DNA of 64,000 nucleotides from Shewanella cutis (GCF_022410515.1 NZ_JACSDI010000010.1:62001-126000), one strand, 5' to 3'; numbered from the stretch's first letter, positions 49,094 to 59,255 are shown. Numbers and translations are program-made. Notes: generated from the letters alone by a model not told the origin.

Positions 49094-49782
49094 TGGGCGC
49101 TTTCCGGTACTTGCAGATAACCATTTTTCATGGTGAGTTGTCTGTCCATCCGCGCGGCTAATTTAGGGTCGTGGGTGACCACTACAAACGCCGTACCAAG
49201 TTGATTGGCCAATTCGCGAATGAGTTCATACACAGCCTCACCGCTCTTGGCATCAAGGTTTCCCGTTGGCTCATCGGCCAGCACTAACTTGGGTTTGTTG
49301 ATAAGCGCACGGGCGATTGCCACCCGCTGCCGTTCCCCACCCGAAAGCTCAGCAGGAATATGGCTCATTCTGTGCCCAAGCCCGACTCTCTCGAGCAACA
49401 CTTTGGCATCGGCCTGAGCCTGAACGCGATCTCTGCCTTGAATAAACGATGGCATAGCCACGTTTTCAAGGGCGGTGAACTCGGGCAATAAATGATGGAA
49501 TTGATAAATAAAGCCTAAATCCTGATTACGGATCTGCGCCTGACGCGCACTGCTCACCTGATATAAATCCTCACCTGCCAACAACACTTTGCCCGATGAA
49601 GGTTTATCAAGCGTCCCCATAATATGCAGTAACGTACTTTTGCCGGAGCCAGAAGTGCCCACAATCGCCAGTTGCTCGCCCTTAAATACCTGTAAATCGA
49701 CGTCGGATAACACTTGCGTGGTCACATCGCCGTCGTGATAACTCTTACTCACCGCCTGCACTTGCAGTAACACATCTTGCAT
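49090..49782 (-). CDS. lolD: lipoprotein-releasing ABC transporter ATPase LolD
   Basis: This ATPase subunit powers lipoprotein extraction. The 230-residue product has Walker A (VGTSGSGKST), Q-loop, the signature LSGGERQRVAIARAL, Walker B (LVLADEPTGNLD), and the His switch VVVTHD. The start at 49782 (MQDVLLQVQAVSKSY) matches the family; 15 further codons are open upstream. It lies between lolC and lolE. Confidence 0.96.
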   Translation of the reverse strand: MQDVLLQVQAVSKSYHDGDVTTQVLSDVDLQVFKGEQLAIVGTSGSGKSTLLHIMGTLDKPSSGKVLLAGEDLYQVSSARQAQIRNQDLGFIYQFHHLLPEFTALENVAMPSFIQGRDRVQAQADAKVLLERVGLGHRMSHIPAELSGGERQRVAIARALINKPKLVLADEPTGNLDAKSGEAVYELIRELANQLGTAFVVVTHDPKLAARMDRQLTMKNGYLQVPESAQ

Positions 49783-49879
49783 TGAGATTCTCGCTATTGA
49801 TTCTATATGACATGGGTTAAGTGCCACGTCTAAATTCGACTTTTACTTTGGCGCAATTTTTTAGTCGTTGAAAATACCG

Positions 49880-51112
49880 TTATTCATAACGCAGCGCTGT
49901 GGCTGGCTGCACCCTTGCAGCCCGTAGCGCAGGGTAAAGAGTCGCCACTAAGGTCACCACTAAGGTACCGACAATAATCAGCGATAATTGCCCAAGCGCC
50001 AGTTTTACCGGCAACATTTGCCCTGCCCCTAAAATCGAGATCCCAAGGGTTGCCATAAGACCATTGAGATTAAGGGTGATAAGAATGCCCACCACTAAGC
50101 CCAGCACTAAACCTAATACTGCATTGAGTAAACCTTGCACGACAAAAATGCCCATGACTGAGGAGGTTCTTAAACCTTGGGTTTTAAGCACCGCCACATC
50201 GGTGGTTTTATCGACAACCATCATCACCAACGCCGAGACGATATTGAATGCCGCTACCGCGACAATCAGGCTCAGCATCAGCGACATCATGTTTTTTTCC
50301 ATCTTCACTGCGCTAAACAGATGACCATAAGTGTCACGCCAATCGCTCGTCGTCGCCTCAATGCCCTGCGCGGTCAAGATTTGCTGCACATCCTTGGCAA
50401 GCGTAGGCGCTGTGAAAGGATCGTTTAAATAAAGCCTTAGCTGGTTGATTTCATCACTAGGCTGGCGCATCAACCGCTTTGCATCTTGATAATGAACGTA
50501 AGCGACACCCGCATCCACCTGTGAGCCCATTTCAAACACCGCAGACACTAAAAACTTGCGTTGGCTGGGCACAGGGCCAAGCGGCGAGTACACCACGCCA
50601 TCGCCACTTAATAAGCGTACCGTATCCCCAGGGCTGACCTTTAATTGGCGCGCCAGTTCGCTGCCCAATATGACCTGATACTGGCCACTGGTTAACTCGT
50701 TAAACGCGCCGGAATAAGTATGTTGCGCCACCGCAGAAAGTTTTTCGGCAAGCTCAGGAAACACCCCAAATACTTGTACCGCACGGATATTGGCCGCTGA
50801 CTGCACCATGGCTTGCGTCGACACACTAGGTGTCACCCCTTGCACGCCGGGCAGCATGGTTAGCTTTTCTGCCGCACTTGTCCAATCGCTTAAGGGAGCT
50901 TTCGTGTAAACCGTCAATTGCGGCACAGCGCCAAGAATGCGCTGCTTTAATTGACTTTCAAGGCCATTCATCACCGAACTGACCACGATTAACGCGGCAA
51001 CCCCTAAAAAAATGCCCGAAACGGCAAATAAGGTAATAAAAGAAGCAAATGCGTTTGCTTTTCTGGCCCGCCAATAACGGTAACCAACGTAGAGAGGAAA
51101 TCGAAGATCCAT
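49880..51112 (-). CDS. lolC: lipoprotein-releasing ABC transporter permease LolC
   Basis: The 410-residue permease is paralogous to LolE, with FASFITLFAVSGIFLGVAALIVVSSVMNGL at the N-terminus and FNIVSALVMMVVDKTTDVAVLKTQGL in the C-terminal membrane part. In E. coli LolC recruits LolA through a periplasmic hook loop; the hook is not identified here by eye. First gene of the minus-strand lolCDE operon, 97 bases before lolD, divergent from the PilZ-like gene. Confidence 0.92.
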   Translation of the reverse strand: MDLRFPLYVGYRYWRARKANAFASFITLFAVSGIFLGVAALIVVSSVMNGLESQLKQRILGAVPQLTVYTKAPLSDWTSAAEKLTMLPGVQGVTPSVSTQAMVQSAANIRAVQVFGVFPELAEKLSAVAQHTYSGAFNELTSGQYQVILGSELARQLKVSPGDTVRLLSGDGVVYSPLGPVPSQRKFLVSAVFEMGSQVDAGVAYVHYQDAKRLMRQPSDEINQLRLYLNDPFTAPTLAKDVQQILTAQGIEATTSDWRDTYGHLFSAVKMEKNMMSLMLSLIVAVAAFNIVSALVMMVVDKTTDVAVLKTQGLRTSSVMGIFVVQGLLNAVLGLVLGLVVGILITLNLNGLMATLGISILGAGQMLPVKLALGQLSLIIVGTLVVTLVATLYPALRAARVQPATALRYE

Positions 51113-51206
51113 TGAAAGAGGGCTGCGTCCTGTGTGCTGAACTTGCTAAATCATAAAGATGGGCACGATAATAGGGGTTTAGGTCCTATAAATAAAGAGG
51201 CAAGCC

Positions 51207-51827
51207 TTGTTCCCTGACACCAATCCGTATTTTAGTGTGCCTCATCCCTTTACCGCCTACTTAAGCCTCTGGGACGAAAACAGGCCTTTACCCAGTGAAA
51301 TGGCTTTAAAATCAATGCAATCCTTGGGGATCCAGCTGTTAAGTGAAGTAAAAGCCCTTGAAGCAAGCTGTTTATTACAACTGCGGAATTTAGATAACGA
51401 AGCAAAGGTCGTGGTGGACTTTCTTAAGCTGCAATCACGCAAGGTGGATTTAGTCCTGCAACATGTGCTCGAGAAAGAGGTCCAAGAAGGCGATAAATAT
51501 CTTGGTTGTCAATTTGGAGGCAGCGGTATTCGCTTGCTAAGTACCGCTGCGTTGCCTTTAGGACGCCATTTCAAAGTCACCTTATTTATCCATGACGAAC
51601 TGGTTGCGATTTTATGTTTTGCCAAGGTCACCGCGTGTATGCTTTCACAGCAAGCCCAATCCGATGCGCCGCAAGCACAGCGAGACAATGCTTCTTTGCA
51701 CTATTTAGTCGATCTAGAATTCAGCCAAATACTGGATTCGGATGTAGAGCAACTCGTCAAAGCGAGCCTTAATGTGCAACAAAAACAACTAAAACTGCGT
51801 AAACTTGCTAGGGACGAACGCCAATAA
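51207..51827 (+). CDS. PilZ-domain-like protein
   Basis: This 206-residue cytosolic protein probably has an atypical PilZ domain. LQSRKVDLVLQHVLEKE gives a possible R-x-type c-di-GMP contact, and EGDKYLGCQFGGSGIRLLSTAALPLG resembles the D/NxSxxG strand pair in degraded form. The C-terminus is a Gln/Lys-rich helix. The start is TTG at 51207, with AGAGG 7 bases upstream. It stands directly before mfd and is divergent from lolC. c-di-GMP binding is uncertain because the canonical RxxxR and D/NxSxxG are not fully conserved. Confidence 0.65.
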   Translation: MFPDTNPYFSVPHPFTAYLSLWDENRPLPSEMALKSMQSLGIQLLSEVKALEASCLLQLRNLDNEAKVVVDFLKLQSRKVDLVLQHVLEKEVQEGDKYLGCQFGGSGIRLLSTAALPLGRHFKVTLFIHDELVAILCFAKVTACMLSQQAQSDAPQAQRDNASLHYLVDLEFSQILDSDVEQLVKASLNVQQKQLKLRKLARDERQ

Positions 51828-51874
51828 AGGCGAGAGTTTTCACTGGCACCCTTGCGCCCAAGTCACTACAATAA

Positions 51875-54800
51875 ATGCAACTTTTTGTGAATGAATCCGT
51901 TTATCCCACGCCAATGACACTACTTTCAGCACTAACACCGCCCGTTGTAAAAAATGGCACTCAAATGCAAACTCTGTCGTGTATCGCTGGGGTTGGTCAA
52001 GCTGTCACCCTTGCCAGTCTTATTCGTCAACACCAAGGCACCACGCTGATCGTCACCAGTGACACGCCAACGGCATTGAGTCTTGAGTTAGAACTCAATT
52101 ATTTATTGGCAAAAACCACCATTAAGGTGCGGCTGTTCCCTGACCGTGAAACCCTGCCCTATGACAGTTTTTCACCGCATCAGGATTTGATTTCCCAGCG
52201 TTTAGAAACCCTGTCACATATCACCCATGCCGAGCACAGCGTGGTTATCGTGCCGGTGACAACGCTGATGATCCGCTTGCCGCCGAAATCCTATTTAAGC
52301 TCTAATGTTTTTGTGCTAAAAAAAGGCGATAAATATCAGCTCCATGATGTGCGCCAACAGTTAACAGATACCGGTTATCACTTAGTTGAACAGGTTTACG
52401 AGCACGGCGAGTTTGCCATTCGGGGCTCGATCCTCGATATCTTCCCCACTGGCGTGAATATGCCACTGCGTATCGAGCTTTTCGATGATGAAGTCGAAAC
52501 CATTCGCCATTTCGACCCAGAGACCCAACGCTCATCCACGCCAGTCGATGCGGTGCGGTTATTACCAGCAAAAGAATTTCCAACCGATAACAGCGCCATC
52601 GAAGGCTTTAGACAACGTTATCGCCGCCGTTTTGAGGTAATAGTTAAAGAACCAGAATCGGTTTATCAATTGGTAAGCCGCAATCTGATGCCCGCAGGGA
52701 TTGAAAACTATCTGCCACTGTTTTTTGATGAGGTTGCGACACTGTTCGATTACCTGCCGAAGAACACTCAGTTAGTCACCTTGGGCGATATCGAAAAATC
52801 CGCCCGCGCCCATTTGCATGAAGTGGAAACCCGCTATGAAGACAGGCGAGTCGATCCGCTACGGCCACTGCTTGCGCCAAAAGAGCTGTATTTACTGATA
52901 GAAGAATTATTTGCCGCCTTTAAGCCACTGCCTCGCTATCAATTTGTCGCCCCAAATCCTGACACCAATGGTGCTGCGGCGCAGATTGATGCCAGTGTTT
53001 TGCCCGAGGTAAGCGCCAATCACAAATTAAAGCAACCATTAATCGCACTCGAATATTATGCCGAACGTGCTCCGCGAATGCTGTTTAGCGCAGAATCTGA
53101 AGGCCGCCGTGAAGCGCTGCTCGAACTTCTTGGTAAAATCCAGCTAAAGCCTAGCGTATTTAGTCATTTTGATGAATTTATTCAAAGTGATGCCAAACTT
53201 GGCTTGATCGTTTCGCCCTTATCCCGTGGTTGTGTACTGGGGCTAGGGGCGCAAACCGCTGTGAGCATCATCTGCGAAACCGAACTCTTTGGTCAGCGAA
53301 TTTCACAGCAACGCCGCCGTGAAAAACAGCGCCAGATCAGTAACGATACCTTAATCAAAAACTTAGCCGAGCTGAAAGTCGGCCAGCCGATCGTACACTT
53401 AGAGCACGGTGTTGCCCTTTACCAAGGTTTAGTCACCTTAGATACTGGTGGCATTGTCGCTGAATATTTGCAACTTGAGTACTCGGGTGGCGATAAGCTC
53501 TATGTCCCCGTTTCCAATTTACATTTGATTAGCCGCTATAGTGTTGGCGCAGATGGGGAAACACATCTTAATAAACTGGGTAACGACACTTGGGCCAAAG
53601 CAAAAAATAAAGCCATTGAAAAAATCCGCGATGTGGCCGCAGAGCTTCTCGATGTCTACGCCCGTCGCCAAGCACGTCCGGGTGAGAGCTGCGAAATCAA
53701 TGACGAAGAGTACGCCCAATTCGCTCAAGGTTTCCCCTTTGAAGAAACCGTCGATCAAGAAAGTGCCATTCATGCAGTGTTAGCAGACATGCAATCGCCA
53801 ACCGCAATGGACAGATTAGTTTGCGGTGATGTGGGTTTTGGTAAAACCGAGGTCGCGATGCGTGCCGCCTTTGTGGCCGTAAATGACGGTAAACAAGTGG
53901 TTGTGCTTGTACCCACAACACTCCTTGCCCAACAACACTATGAAAACTTTAAGGACAGATTTGCCGACTGGCCAGTGGTAATTGAAGTGATGTCACGCTT
54001 TAGAACCGCCAAAGAGCAAACTCAAGTGCTGAAACTGCTCGAAGAAGGCAAAGTCGATATCGTAATCGGTACCCATAAGTTGCTGCAATCCGAGGCAAAA
54101 TTTGAGAATTTAGGCCTACTTATCATCGATGAAGAACACCGATTCGGTGTCAGACAAAAAGAGAAAATCAAGGCACTGCGGGCCAATGTGGATATTTTGA
54201 CCCTCACAGCGACGCCTATTCCCCGCACCTTAAATATGGCGATGTCGGGAATGCGCGACTTATCGATTATTGCGACGCCTCCCGCTAAGCGTTTGGCGGT
54301 GAAGACCTTTGTGCGCGAATCCGATCCCGCAACAGTACGTGAAGCCATTCTGCGTGAGATCCTCCGTGGCGGTCAGGTCTATTACCTGCACAATAATGTC
54401 GAAACCATTGAAAAATGTGCCCAAGACATCAGCACACTGCTACCTGAAGCGCGAGTCGTTGTGGCCCATGGCCAAATGCGTGAGCGGGATCTTGAGCGAG
54501 TCATGTCAGATTTTTATCATCAACGATTCAACGTGTTAGTCTGTACCACTATTATCGAAACCGGTATCGACGTCCCAAGTGCCAACACCATTATTATCGA
54601 ACGCGCCGACACCTTTGGTTTAGCCCAATTACATCAATTGCGTGGCCGCGTTGGACGCTCGCACCATCAAGCATACGCGTACTTAATGACGCCACATCCT
54701 AAACGCATGACTACTGATGCTCGTAAACGATTAGAAGCCATTGATGCGCTTGAAGATTTAGGCGCTGGCTTTATGCTTGCCACCCAAGACTTAGAGATCC

Positions 54801-55408
54801 GCGGCGCAGGCGAACTGTTAGGTGATGAGCAAAGCGGCCATATCTCTAAAATTGGCTTTAGCCTCTATATGGAAATGCTGGAATCGGCGGTCAAAGCGCT
54901 TAAGCAAGGTAAAGAGCCTTCACTGGCACAAATGCTTAATCAACAATGTGAGATGGAACTCAGAATTCCAGCGCTGTTGCCGGAAGACTATGTCGGTGAT
55001 GTGAATATTCGCCTGTCACTCTACAAACGTATCGCCAGTTGTGACAGCGAAGAAGCCTTAGACGAACTTAAAGTTGAGCTTATCGACCGCTTTGGTTTGC
55101 TGCCCGATGCGACTAAAAACTTGATGGAAATGACCCTGTATAAACATCAGGCAACTCGGCTGGGGGCGACTAAAATTGAGGTACACGCCAAGGGCGGTAG
55201 CATCGAATTTAGTCAAGATCATAGTATCGACCCAGGCTTTATCATCGGATTGCTACAAAGTCAGCCACAAATCTATCGAATGGATGGGCCGAATAAGTTA
55301 AAGTTCATGCTCAGCGCCGAAACAGCAAAAGAGAGGCTCGCGTTAGTCAAACTCTTGCTCGAACAACTATCTCAACATCAATCGCAACATCGTCTTGGAG
55401 ATAAATAG
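51875..55408 (+). CDS. mfd: transcription-repair coupling factor Mfd
   Basis: Mfd removes RNA polymerase stalled at DNA lesions and recruits UvrA. The 1177-residue protein contains a UvrB-like N-terminal region (DRETLPYDSFSPHQDLISQRLETL, then QVYEHGEFAIRGSILDIFP). The RNAP-interacting domain follows (LKVGQPIVHLEHGVALYQG). The RecG-like helicase has Walker A CGDVGFGKTEVA, LIIDEEHRFGV, TATPIPRTL and the LHQLRGRVGRS motif. The C-terminal regulatory domain is present. No good ribosome site precedes the ATG at 51875; 51914 (MTLLSALTPP) is the alternative and gives 1164 residues. It overlaps the next gene by one base. Confidence 0.96.
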   Translation: MQLFVNESVYPTPMTLLSALTPPVVKNGTQMQTLSCIAGVGQAVTLASLIRQHQGTTLIVTSDTPTALSLELELNYLLAKTTIKVRLFPDRETLPYDSFSPHQDLISQRLETLSHITHAEHSVVIVPVTTLMIRLPPKSYLSSNVFVLKKGDKYQLHDVRQQLTDTGYHLVEQVYEHGEFAIRGSILDIFPTGVNMPLRIELFDDEVETIRHFDPETQRSSTPVDAVRLLPAKEFPTDNSAIEGFRQRYRRRFEVIVKEPESVYQLVSRNLMPAGIENYLPLFFDEVATLFDYLPKNTQLVTLGDIEKSARAHLHEVETRYEDRRVDPLRPLLAPKELYLLIEELFAAFKPLPRYQFVAPNPDTNGAAAQIDASVLPEVSANHKLKQPLIALEYYAERAPRMLFSAESEGRREALLELLGKIQLKPSVFSHFDEFIQSDAKLGLIVSPLSRGCVLGLGAQTAVSIICETELFGQRISQQRRREKQRQISNDTLIKNLAELKVGQPIVHLEHGVALYQGLVTLDTGGIVAEYLQLEYSGGDKLYVPVSNLHLISRYSVGADGETHLNKLGNDTWAKAKNKAIEKIRDVAAELLDVYARRQARPGESCEINDEEYAQFAQGFPFEETVDQESAIHAVLADMQSPTAMDRLVCGDVGFGKTEVAMRAAFVAVNDGKQVVVLVPTTLLAQQHYENFKDRFADWPVVIEVMSRFRTAKEQTQVLKLLEEGKVDIVIGTHKLLQSEAKFENLGLLIIDEEHRFGVRQKEKIKALRANVDILTLTATPIPRTLNMAMSGMRDLSIIATPPAKRLAVKTFVRESDPATVREAILREILRGGQVYYLHNNVETIEKCAQDISTLLPEARVVVAHGQMRERDLERVMSDFYHQRFNVLVCTTIIETGIDVPSANTIIIERADTFGLAQLHQLRGRVGRSHHQAYAYLMTPHPKRMTTDARKRLEAIDALEDLGAGFMLATQDLEIRGAGELLGDEQSGHISKIGFSLYMEMLESAVKALKQGKEPSLAQMLNQQCEMELRIPALLPEDYVGDVNIRLSLYKRIASCDSEEALDELKVELIDRFGLLPDATKNLMEMTLYKHQATRLGATKIEVHAKGGSIEFSQDHSIDPGFIIGLLQSQPQIYRMDGPNKLKFMLSAETAKERLALVKLLLEQLSQHQSQHRLGDK

Positions 55409-56406
55409 TGTTACGTCAACTCGCGGTCTCTATCGCTACACTTATTGCACTTTCACACAGTTCACTTGCCCGTGCTGAGGCGTGGTTCGAAGTTGAAGTC
55501 TATATTTTCGAACGTCAAAGTCAGTCAACTGAGCAATGGCCAATGGCCCCAATCGAGACGAAAACCAATAGTGCAATCGACCTGATCTCACCCGTTGTCG
55601 GTCAGGCAGTGGTCTCTGTGAGTAATGAGCCTGCACCTTGTACGCTTGTTTATGATGCCGATGCCAATAGCCATTGTGCAGAAAGCACGAATACCGATGC
55701 TAATAGTATTAACAGTGGCACCTTAACGATCTCAGGCCCGAGTTCAAATACCCTCACCCAGTACCGTTACCCAAGCATGATCCCATCGGAAATCGGCAGT
55801 AGCAGCCAAACCTACGCCAAACTTGGCAGTGGCCCAGTGTTACTGGCAAGCAGTCAAGGCCAGTTTGCCAGCATCGTTAATAGTTTATCGAGAGAGCGAG
55901 GTAATCGCAGTCTGCTGCATATGACATGGCAACAACCTATGCAGGGTAAGAGTGGCTCAATGCCCATCCGTCTGTTTGCGGGCAAGGATTTCTCAGCCAA
56001 TTATCACTTTGATGGTCGCCAAATTGTCCAACAAGCGTTAAACACTTCGATGCAAAATACTCAAGGCTCCCAAGGTACAAGCTTAGAAAACTCGGCACCA
56101 TTACTGCCCTCACCCGTTTGGCAACTCGACGGCACGCTAAATATTTATCTAAGCCACTATCTGTATATCGAAACGGCCTTAAATTTACGTAAAGAAGGCC
56201 GTAAGTTGATGCCGGTGCCAACCGATGACACCAACATAAATACGAATACTGCAGTGGCCACACCGGTCAAAGTGATGACGCCTTACCTGATGTCGATTCC
56301 GCTGGAGCAAAATCGTCGGGTGAAAAGTGATGAGATTCATTATCTCGATCACCCCGAAATGGGCATGGTGATCCAGATCCGTAAGATGGCACAGCCTAAT
56401 GCCTAA
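55408..56406 (+). CDS. csiV: CsiV-family periplasmic protein
   Basis: The 332-residue precursor has a signal peptide (MLRQLAVSIATLIALSHSSLARA) followed by the family's EAWFEVEVYIFERQ. The middle is Ser/Asn/Thr-rich with low complexity (about residues 75-130). A C-terminal beta-rich part contains YLSHYLYIETALNLR, and IHYLDHPEMGMVIQI. In Vibrio and Shewanella CsiV binds peptidoglycan and activates the lytic transglycosylase-linked D-amino-acid sensing and cell-wall synthesis machinery; this role is taken from the family. The start is GTG, overlapping the mfd stop by one base, with GGAG 8 bases before it. Confidence 0.82.
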   Translation: MLRQLAVSIATLIALSHSSLARAEAWFEVEVYIFERQSQSTEQWPMAPIETKTNSAIDLISPVVGQAVVSVSNEPAPCTLVYDADANSHCAESTNTDANSINSGTLTISGPSSNTLTQYRYPSMIPSEIGSSSQTYAKLGSGPVLLASSQGQFASIVNSLSRERGNRSLLHMTWQQPMQGKSGSMPIRLFAGKDFSANYHFDGRQIVQQALNTSMQNTQGSQGTSLENSAPLLPSPVWQLDGTLNIYLSHYLYIETALNLRKEGRKLMPVPTDDTNINTNTAVATPVKVMTPYLMSIPLEQNRRVKSDEIHYLDHPEMGMVIQIRKMAQPNA

Positions 56407-56435
56407 ATAGGCAAATCCGATTAACTTTCATATAT

Positions 56436-56470
56436 AAAAGCGGTAATGTCAGTGCATTACCGCTTTTTTA
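56436..56470. terminator. bidirectional terminator between csiV and the acylphosphatase gene
   Basis: A 12-base perfect stem (AAAGCGGTAATG/CATTACCGCTTT) ending in six T on the plus strand and TTTATAT on the minus. Confidence 0.88.
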
Positions 56471-56527
56471 TTCCTTCAACCGCCACACGAGTATTGACAC
56501 TCATCCCAATTGAGTCTAAACATCAAA

Positions 56528-56800
56528 TCAGCGCACAATTGAAAAATCCAGATAAATATCATCACCTTGATATTCTGCCACGTCGACCCTAAGCCCATCG
56601 GTGCACGGCACGCCCTGCTGGCACCACGCGATAAAATTATCCACTGCGACATGACTACCTTGAGCAAGCACCTCGACGCTGCCATCAACGCAATTGGTTA
56701 CATAACCTGTCACGCCCAAGAATCGTGCCTTTGCTAAGGTCGCCTGCCTACAGCCCACACCCTGCACATTCCCGGTCAATTTAATTAATACCCGTTTCAT
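56528..56800 (-). CDS. yccX: acylphosphatase
   Basis: This small cytosolic enzyme hydrolyses acyl phosphates. The 90-residue protein keeps both catalytic residues, Arg18 in GNVQGVGCRQAT and Asn36 in GYVTNCVDG. The beta-alpha-beta pattern continues with GSVEVLAQGS. It is slightly unusual in having Cys17 before the catalytic Arg, where Phe or Tyr is common. Monocistronic. Confidence 0.93.
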   Translation of the reverse strand: MKRVLIKLTGNVQGVGCRQATLAKARFLGVTGYVTNCVDGSVEVLAQGSHVAVDNFIAWCQQGVPCTDGLRVDVAEYQGDDIYLDFSIVR

Positions 56801-56933
56801 CTAAGACTCCTGAGCAAGGCTCGGTGGGCAATAGCATGCAAAACTAAGCATAGCTGAGATTTCAGCTCAGATAAGTTTGATCATGATTTAAGTGATGGAT
56901 TTACTACGTGAAATTTAAGAAAAATAAACATAA

Positions 56934-56965
56934 AAAAACAGCTAACGAGACCGCTGTTAGCTGTT
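56934..56965 (-). terminator. isolated strong terminator in an intergenic region
   Basis: A 10-base perfect stem (AACAGCTAAC/GTTAGCTGTT, 8-base loop) followed on the minus strand by a run of seven T. No annotated gene ends near it on the right. It therefore marks the 3' end of either a long ycfP read-through or an unannotated RNA. The surrounding gap 56801-57605 otherwise holds one MITE. Confidence 0.75.
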
Positions 56966-57267
56966 CGGGCGACATACGCAAAAGGTTGTCCATAATTGGA
57001 CGAATTGGCATAAAAGTTTGTAGCATTTTGTAACAAGCCATTAAGATGCGCTACTTTACACAATTAATTATTAATTTCAACAAAATGATAGATAAGTCCA
57101 CTCTTATAGTATTTTTTTAATGCTTCTTGCTGAAATAACCAACTAAACTAACGATATATACCGTCAACCATTCCAAATAAAGAATATCGATACAGGCTTT
57201 TACATCAAGTTTATAGTAGAAAAAACCAGCTCATACAAATAACAGAGTGAAATACATATAATAAGTA

Positions 57268-57496
57268 ACCTGAGCTCGGGATAAGTAGAGCCGCTGAATA
57301 CGCATCTTTTCGGGCCTCTCTGCCTTGCTCTGTCTCACCATAGCTCGCTATGGCATACGACAGAGCGCCTTGATAAGCACAAAAATCTGCGCATTCAGTC
57401 AGAAAAAAATTCTTCTTTTCAAAATAAATCATTTATAGCATTGATTTGGTTTGTTAAATTTAGATTTTTCCGACACTCGTTATCCCGAGTTCAGGT
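57268..57496. mobile_element. MITE-like element with ACCTGARCTCGGGATAA termini
   Basis: A 229-base non-coding element with inverted termini (17 bases, one mismatch) flanked by a 6-base direct repeat TAAGTA (57262-57267 and 57497-57502), probably the target duplication. Inside are inverted repeats GCTCTGTC/GACAGAGC and CCATAGC/GCTATGG that would fold into a long hairpin. A 73-codon minus-strand frame across it has no ribosome site and is not called. Confidence 0.75.
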
Positions 57497-57605
57497 TAAG
57501 TAGATATAGAACGCAGAGAATGGCAAAGGAGTGAAAGCCTATCGCCCTAGTGACAAAAAGCGATAAGCATCATGATGACAGTCTAAACAGATGAGATTGG
57601 CCGCG

Positions 57606-58145
57606 TTAGCCCAGCTTAAAGGCTTTAATTTTGGGCAAGTGAGCTGCCAACAGGGGGAATTTATGGGGCTGAGTCTCATCCCATTCGATTGCGTAATAAC
57701 GGCTGAGTTCATCAGCAGTTAGTTGACTTTCAAGCACTTCGTCAAAACGAGACAGAATACACATGGCTTTATGGGTATTCTTCATCCTAAATTCAGAGAC
57801 GCACTTATTGGCAATATCAGCATATTCTTCAGGTCGATCAATTTTCCCCTGCATGGTGCTCTCAGGATGTAAATTGGGATTGATCAACACTGACTTAAGT
57901 CCATTCAAAAAGCCAATCCGCTCGGCCCAATAAGCACCTAAACCCACGCCAACCATCAAGGGAGCAGGATCGTCGCTATGCTGCATTTGCTTAGCAACTT
58001 CCTTCAACAAGTGCTGCATATCGTGCTTGGGATGCAAGGTACTGTAACTAATCAGTCGAACGTCTGGGTCAATAAACTGCAATTGACGCATTTTTTCGTG
58101 ATTACCAGGGCTAGTAGCATCGAATCCGTGAAGATAAAAAATCAT
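57606..58145 (-). CDS. ycfP: YcfP-family alpha/beta-hydrolase-like protein
   Basis: The 179-residue protein (E. coli YcfP 180) starts [18 protein letters not shown], an HGF strand-turn of the alpha/beta hydrolase fold. [16 protein letters not shown] segment stands where hydrolases have the nucleophile elbow G-x-S-x-G. Here the serine is replaced (GVGLGA), so catalytic activity by the usual triad is doubtful, as in some members. [10 protein letters not shown] and LSRFDEVL follow. It lies 81 bases downstream of nagZ, the same pair as in E. coli. The start at 58145 has AAGG 8 bases before it. Confidence 0.9.
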   Translation of the reverse strand: MIFYLHGFDATSPGNHEKMRQLQFIDPDVRLISYSTLHPKHDMQHLLKEVAKQMQHSDDPAPLMVGVGLGAYWAERIGFLNGLKSVLINPNLHPESTMQGKIDRPEEYADIANKCVSEFRMKNTHKAMCILSRFDEVLESQLTADELSRYYAIEWDETQPHKFPLLAAHLPKIKAFKLG

Positions 58146-58226
58146 ATTGAGACCTTTAAGCAAGCGGCCAAACGCGGCGCGTTAAACTAACCCTAGCAAA
58201 AATAGATGTAAGAACCTTGCGCTACA

Positions 58227-59255
58227 TCAAACTTTTGCCTGTTGTACGAGCTGTATTTGCTCCGCTAGCTGCTTAGCATTTTCCCAACGGGGACTATTTT
58301 CTAACGCTAAAGCGGTTTGCGCCATATTCGGTTTAAGCAAGCTCGCCGGATGTTGTGGTGCAGCCTCAGGCCAAACAAAACCATTTAGCAGCGTCATCAC
58401 GCCAGGATTATCATTACAAACCAATATCATATCGCACCCTGCATCCAATGCTGCTTTGGCACGTCCCACATAATCACCTGCAAAGGAGGCGCCCTTCATA
58501 CCGAGATCATCGGAGAAGATTACCCCATTAAAACCAAGCTCTTTGCGTAAAATCTGCTTTAACCAGTAAGGCGAAAAGCCAGCAGGATTCGGGTCAACTT
58601 TGGGGTAAATCACATGTGCCGGCATAATCCCAGACAATTTCCCCTCAGCAATCAATTCTTTAAATGGCAAAATGTCCTGATTAAAAATGGCTTTAGCCTC
58701 ACGCTCATCAATAGGTTGAGCAATATGCGAGTCCGCGGCCACACTGCCATGACCGGGGAAATGTTTGCCCACGGCGCCCATTCCGGCCTGTGCCATACCT
58801 TCAATAAAACTCCGTGCTAAGGCGATAACTTCATCTGGATTTGCGCTAAAACTGCGTTTACCAATTACTTGACTAATACCGTTAAGGTCGAGCACAGGCG
58901 CAAAACTTAAATCGATATCGCAGGCGAGTAGCTCGATAGCCATTAAAAAGCCCAACTCACAGGCCCATCGCTTCGCGAGAGCCATATCCCCCTTCGCCGC
59001 AGGCAGAATATCTCCCATGGCAGGAATTAACGTAAATCCTTCACGGAAGCGCTGCACCCGCCCGCCCTCGTGGTCAACCGCGATTAATATCTCGGGGCGA
59101 ATTTGGCGGATCTGCTGCACCAAACCAATTAATTGTTCACGACTGGTAAAGTTGCGGGAAAACAGGATCAAACCGCCCACCTGAGGATGGCGCAACATTT
59201 CAGCTTCAGCCTCACTGACGTCTAATGACAGCAGATCCAACATTAAATAACTCAT
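58227..59255 (-). CDS. nagZ: beta-N-acetylhexosaminidase NagZ
   Basis: This cytosolic glycoside hydrolase (family 3) removes GlcNAc from anhydromuropeptides during cell-wall recycling. It thereby influences AmpR-type beta-lactamase induction. The 342-residue protein contains [14 protein letters not shown], whose His/Asp pair acts in catalysis, [10 protein letters not shown] with the nucleophile Asp, and [20 protein letters not shown] precedes the ATG. Co-directional with ycfP. Confidence 0.96.
   Translation of the reverse strand: MSYLMLDLLSLDVSEAEAEMLRHPQVGGLILFSRNFTSREQLIGLVQQIRQIRPEILIAVDHEGGRVQRFREGFTLIPAMGDILPAAKGDMALAKRWACELGFLMAIELLACDIDLSFAPVLDLNGISQVIGKRSFSANPDEVIALARSFIEGMAQAGMGAVGKHFPGHGSVAADSHIAQPIDEREAKAIFNQDILPFKELIAEGKLSGIMPAHVIYPKVDPNPAGFSPYWLKQILRKELGFNGVIFSDDLGMKGASFAGDYVGRAKAALDAGCDMILVCNDNPGVMTLLNGFVWPEAAPQHPASLLKPNMAQTALALENSPRWENAKQLAEQIQLVQQAKV

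Noticed and set aside
57211..57432. 73-codon minus-strand frame near 57.3 kb
   Set aside because: It crosses the end of a MITE with folded repeats and has no ribosome site; such frames recur wherever the element is inserted.
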